DNA from: DASXHZ01 sp036488085 | GTDB lineage: Bacteria; Acidobacteriota; Thermoanaerobaculia; Gp7-AA8 | Reading direction: 5' to 3' | DNA length: 32,656 nucleotides | Assembly (NCBI GenBank): GCA_036488085.1 | Contig: DASXHZ010000057.1 | Coordinates: 1-32,656, forward strand | Shown: in pieces, positions 31,604 through 32,656 of the stretch | How the letters are laid out: each line of letters opens with the position of its first letter | Position numbering within the stretch: position 1 is the first letter of the stretch | Notes under the pieces: generated by a model | Told to the model about the DNA's origin: nothing | Seen by the model: only the letters and a program-made list of their open reading frames with translations | The model's database searches: none | Translations under genes and position numbers: made by a program

Positions 31604-32656
31604 TCGTCGCGCTCCTCATCGCCATCCTGCTCCAGACGTCGTCGGACGAATTCATGAAGGCGTTCTTCTTTGGGAAGAAGTTCGCCGACATGAAGGACTA
31701 CCCGTCCGCCGTCGAGCAATTCAAGAAAGCCGACACGCTGCAGGCGGACAACCCGGAGGTTCTGTACGACCTCGCCGTCGTGCTCGCGAAGGCGGGGCGG
31801 TACTCCGAGGCGCAGACCAAGACCGATCGGTACATGCAGCTCTTCCCGGCGGGCGCCGAACGTCCGCTGATCCAGAAACTGCAGCTCGAGCTCGAGTTCC
31901 AGGCCGAGCTGCAGAAGAAGCGGCAGGCGGACGAGAGCTACACGGAGCTGTTCAATCGCGGCAAGTTTCTTTATGGGAAAGCCGATCTCGATGCGGCGTT
32001 GAAAGCGTTTCAGGATGCCGAGGCGCAGCGGCCGAACGACGCGGCCGCCGTCTACAACCAGGCGCTCATTTACGAGCGTCAGGGCGATCTGCCGAAGGCG
32101 GCGGAGCGCTATCGCCGCTACGGCGACGTCGAGACTGACACGGAAGCGAAGGCAGCCTCGTCGCAGCGCCTGATCGCGGTCGACTCCGACATCGAGGACA
32201 TGAAGACCAAGATCGTCTGCGCGTTCTGCGGCCTCAAGCTGCCGGCCGGCGCGATGTGGTGTCCGCGCTGCTGGCACGGACCGTACGCCGTCGGCTCCGC
32301 GATCTGGAACTCTCGGCCGTGCCTCGAAGGCGCGACGGCGACGCGCGCCACGTACTACGCGGACGGACGTTTCGCGCGGAACGACTCGCTGCCGTGCCTC
32401 TTCGCCGGAACGATGCTGGAGGCGCTCCGCTATTCGCCGGCCAGGCAGCGCGCCATCCAGAACGCGCGGAAAGCGGAGGGGTGGACGTACGACGGCGACG
32501 TCATCCAGCGGCTCGACGACAAAGTCGTCTTCGTCCAGGGGAGCGACTACCTCGAGAAGATCACCTCACCGTCGACCGGCGAGATCCTCAACTTCGCCGC
32601 GCATGCCGCCGCCGAGAACAAGTGGGAGCTCGACCGCGAGGACGTCGTCATCGAGG
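31600..32656 (+). CDS. TPR protein with zinc-ribbon segment, truncated by window end
   Basis: The reading frame is open for 352 codons to the window edge. A short hydrophobic N-terminus (MIVALLIAILLQ) is followed by tetratricopeptide repeats: AFFFGKKFADMKDYPSAVEQ, NPEVLYDLAVVLAKAGRYSE, then LFNRGKFLYGKADLDAALKA and AAVYNQALIYERQGDLPKA. A charged helix (QKLQLELEFQAELQKKR) sits between the repeats. After them a CAFCGLKLPAG...WCPRC pair forms a zinc ribbon, followed by an unrecognised alpha/beta region. The start overlaps the previous stop. TPR plus zinc ribbon suggests a scaffold for a protein complex; the partner may be the co-translated secreted protein. Confidence 0.82.
   Translation, partial: MIVALLIAILLQTSSDEFMKAFFFGKKFADMKDYPSAVEQFKKADTLQADNPEVLYDLAVVLAKAGRYSEAQTKTDRYMQLFPAGAERPLIQKLQLELEFQAELQKKRQADESYTELFNRGKFLYGKADLDAALKAFQDAEAQRPNDAAAVYNQALIYERQGDLPKAAERYRRYGDVETDTEAKAASSQRLIAVDSDIEDMKTKIVCAFCGLKLPAGAMWCPRCWHGPYAVGSAIWNSRPCLEGATATRATYYADGRFARNDSLPCLFAGTMLEALRYSPARQRAIQNARKAEGWTYDGDVIQRLDDKVVFVQGSDYLEKITSPSTGEILNFAAHAAAENKWELDREDVVIE

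Overview
The window is high-GC bacterial DNA. Gene content suggests a member of the Acidobacteriota or a similar deep-branching Gram-negative phylum: large secreted proteins with FlgD-type Ig domains, an RHS protein, TolB-propeller S9 peptidases, many two-component genes and long GC-rich antisense frames. This placement is inferred from gene families; no rRNA is present. The window has two halves that meet at a tmRNA gene (ssrA, minus strand, 15992-16346).

Left half (1-15960), accessory and visibly rearranged. It opens with the 3' end of a class V (PLP) aminotransferase gene. A same-strand cluster of secreted or envelope proteins follows: a FlgD-Ig protein (574-1689), a beta-helix plus FlgD-Ig protein whose frame breaks at a G7 tract (1686-4963), a 1259-aa RHS/YD-repeat protein with a cysteine-rich tail (4985-8764), and a coupled membrane-anchored BamE-like protein (8740-9207). 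The cluster ends in wreckage: a Sel1-repeat pseudogene, an inverted membrane/thioredoxin pseudogene, and a second copy of the aminotransferase 3' end. The first 117 bp of that second copy are identical to window positions 1-117. Next come a lipoprotein amidohydrolase carrying an NTF2-like domain, a likely AraC regulator/S9 peptidase operon, and a decayed secreted protein ending in a PEP/IPTL-CTERM-like anchor.

Right half (16347-32656), more orderly and more GC-rich by eye. It contains nadC, a PleD-like diguanylate cyclase with a convergent HPt protein, an intergenic repeat cluster, a CBM9-like protein, a PDZ protein followed by an OmpR-type histidine kinase/response regulator pair, and cysteine synthase. 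Then comes a complete dedicated sortase system: histidine kinase PdsS, regulator PdsR, a VIT/VWA protein with an LPQTG anchor, and a class GN sortase. After it lie an ECF sigma/anti-sigma/Spy-like envelope-stress operon with a second Spy-like gene upstream, a secreted protein of unknown function, and a TPR/zinc-ribbon protein running off the end.

The strongest leads are: (i) the dedicated sortase locus in an apparently non-proteobacterial genome, with an 11-bp-period direct repeat in its divergent promoter and a one-base lesion at the end of the sortase; (ii) the mosaic 117-bp perfect repeat bracketing the secreted-protein/RHS cluster; (iii) the A8 slippery tract that could fuse the RHS protein to the BamE-like product; and (iv) frame breaks at G7 tracts in surface or repeat proteins. 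Frame lesions are concentrated in the accessory half, so either real decay or phase variation, or homopolymer errors in the assembly, could explain them; only reads would decide.
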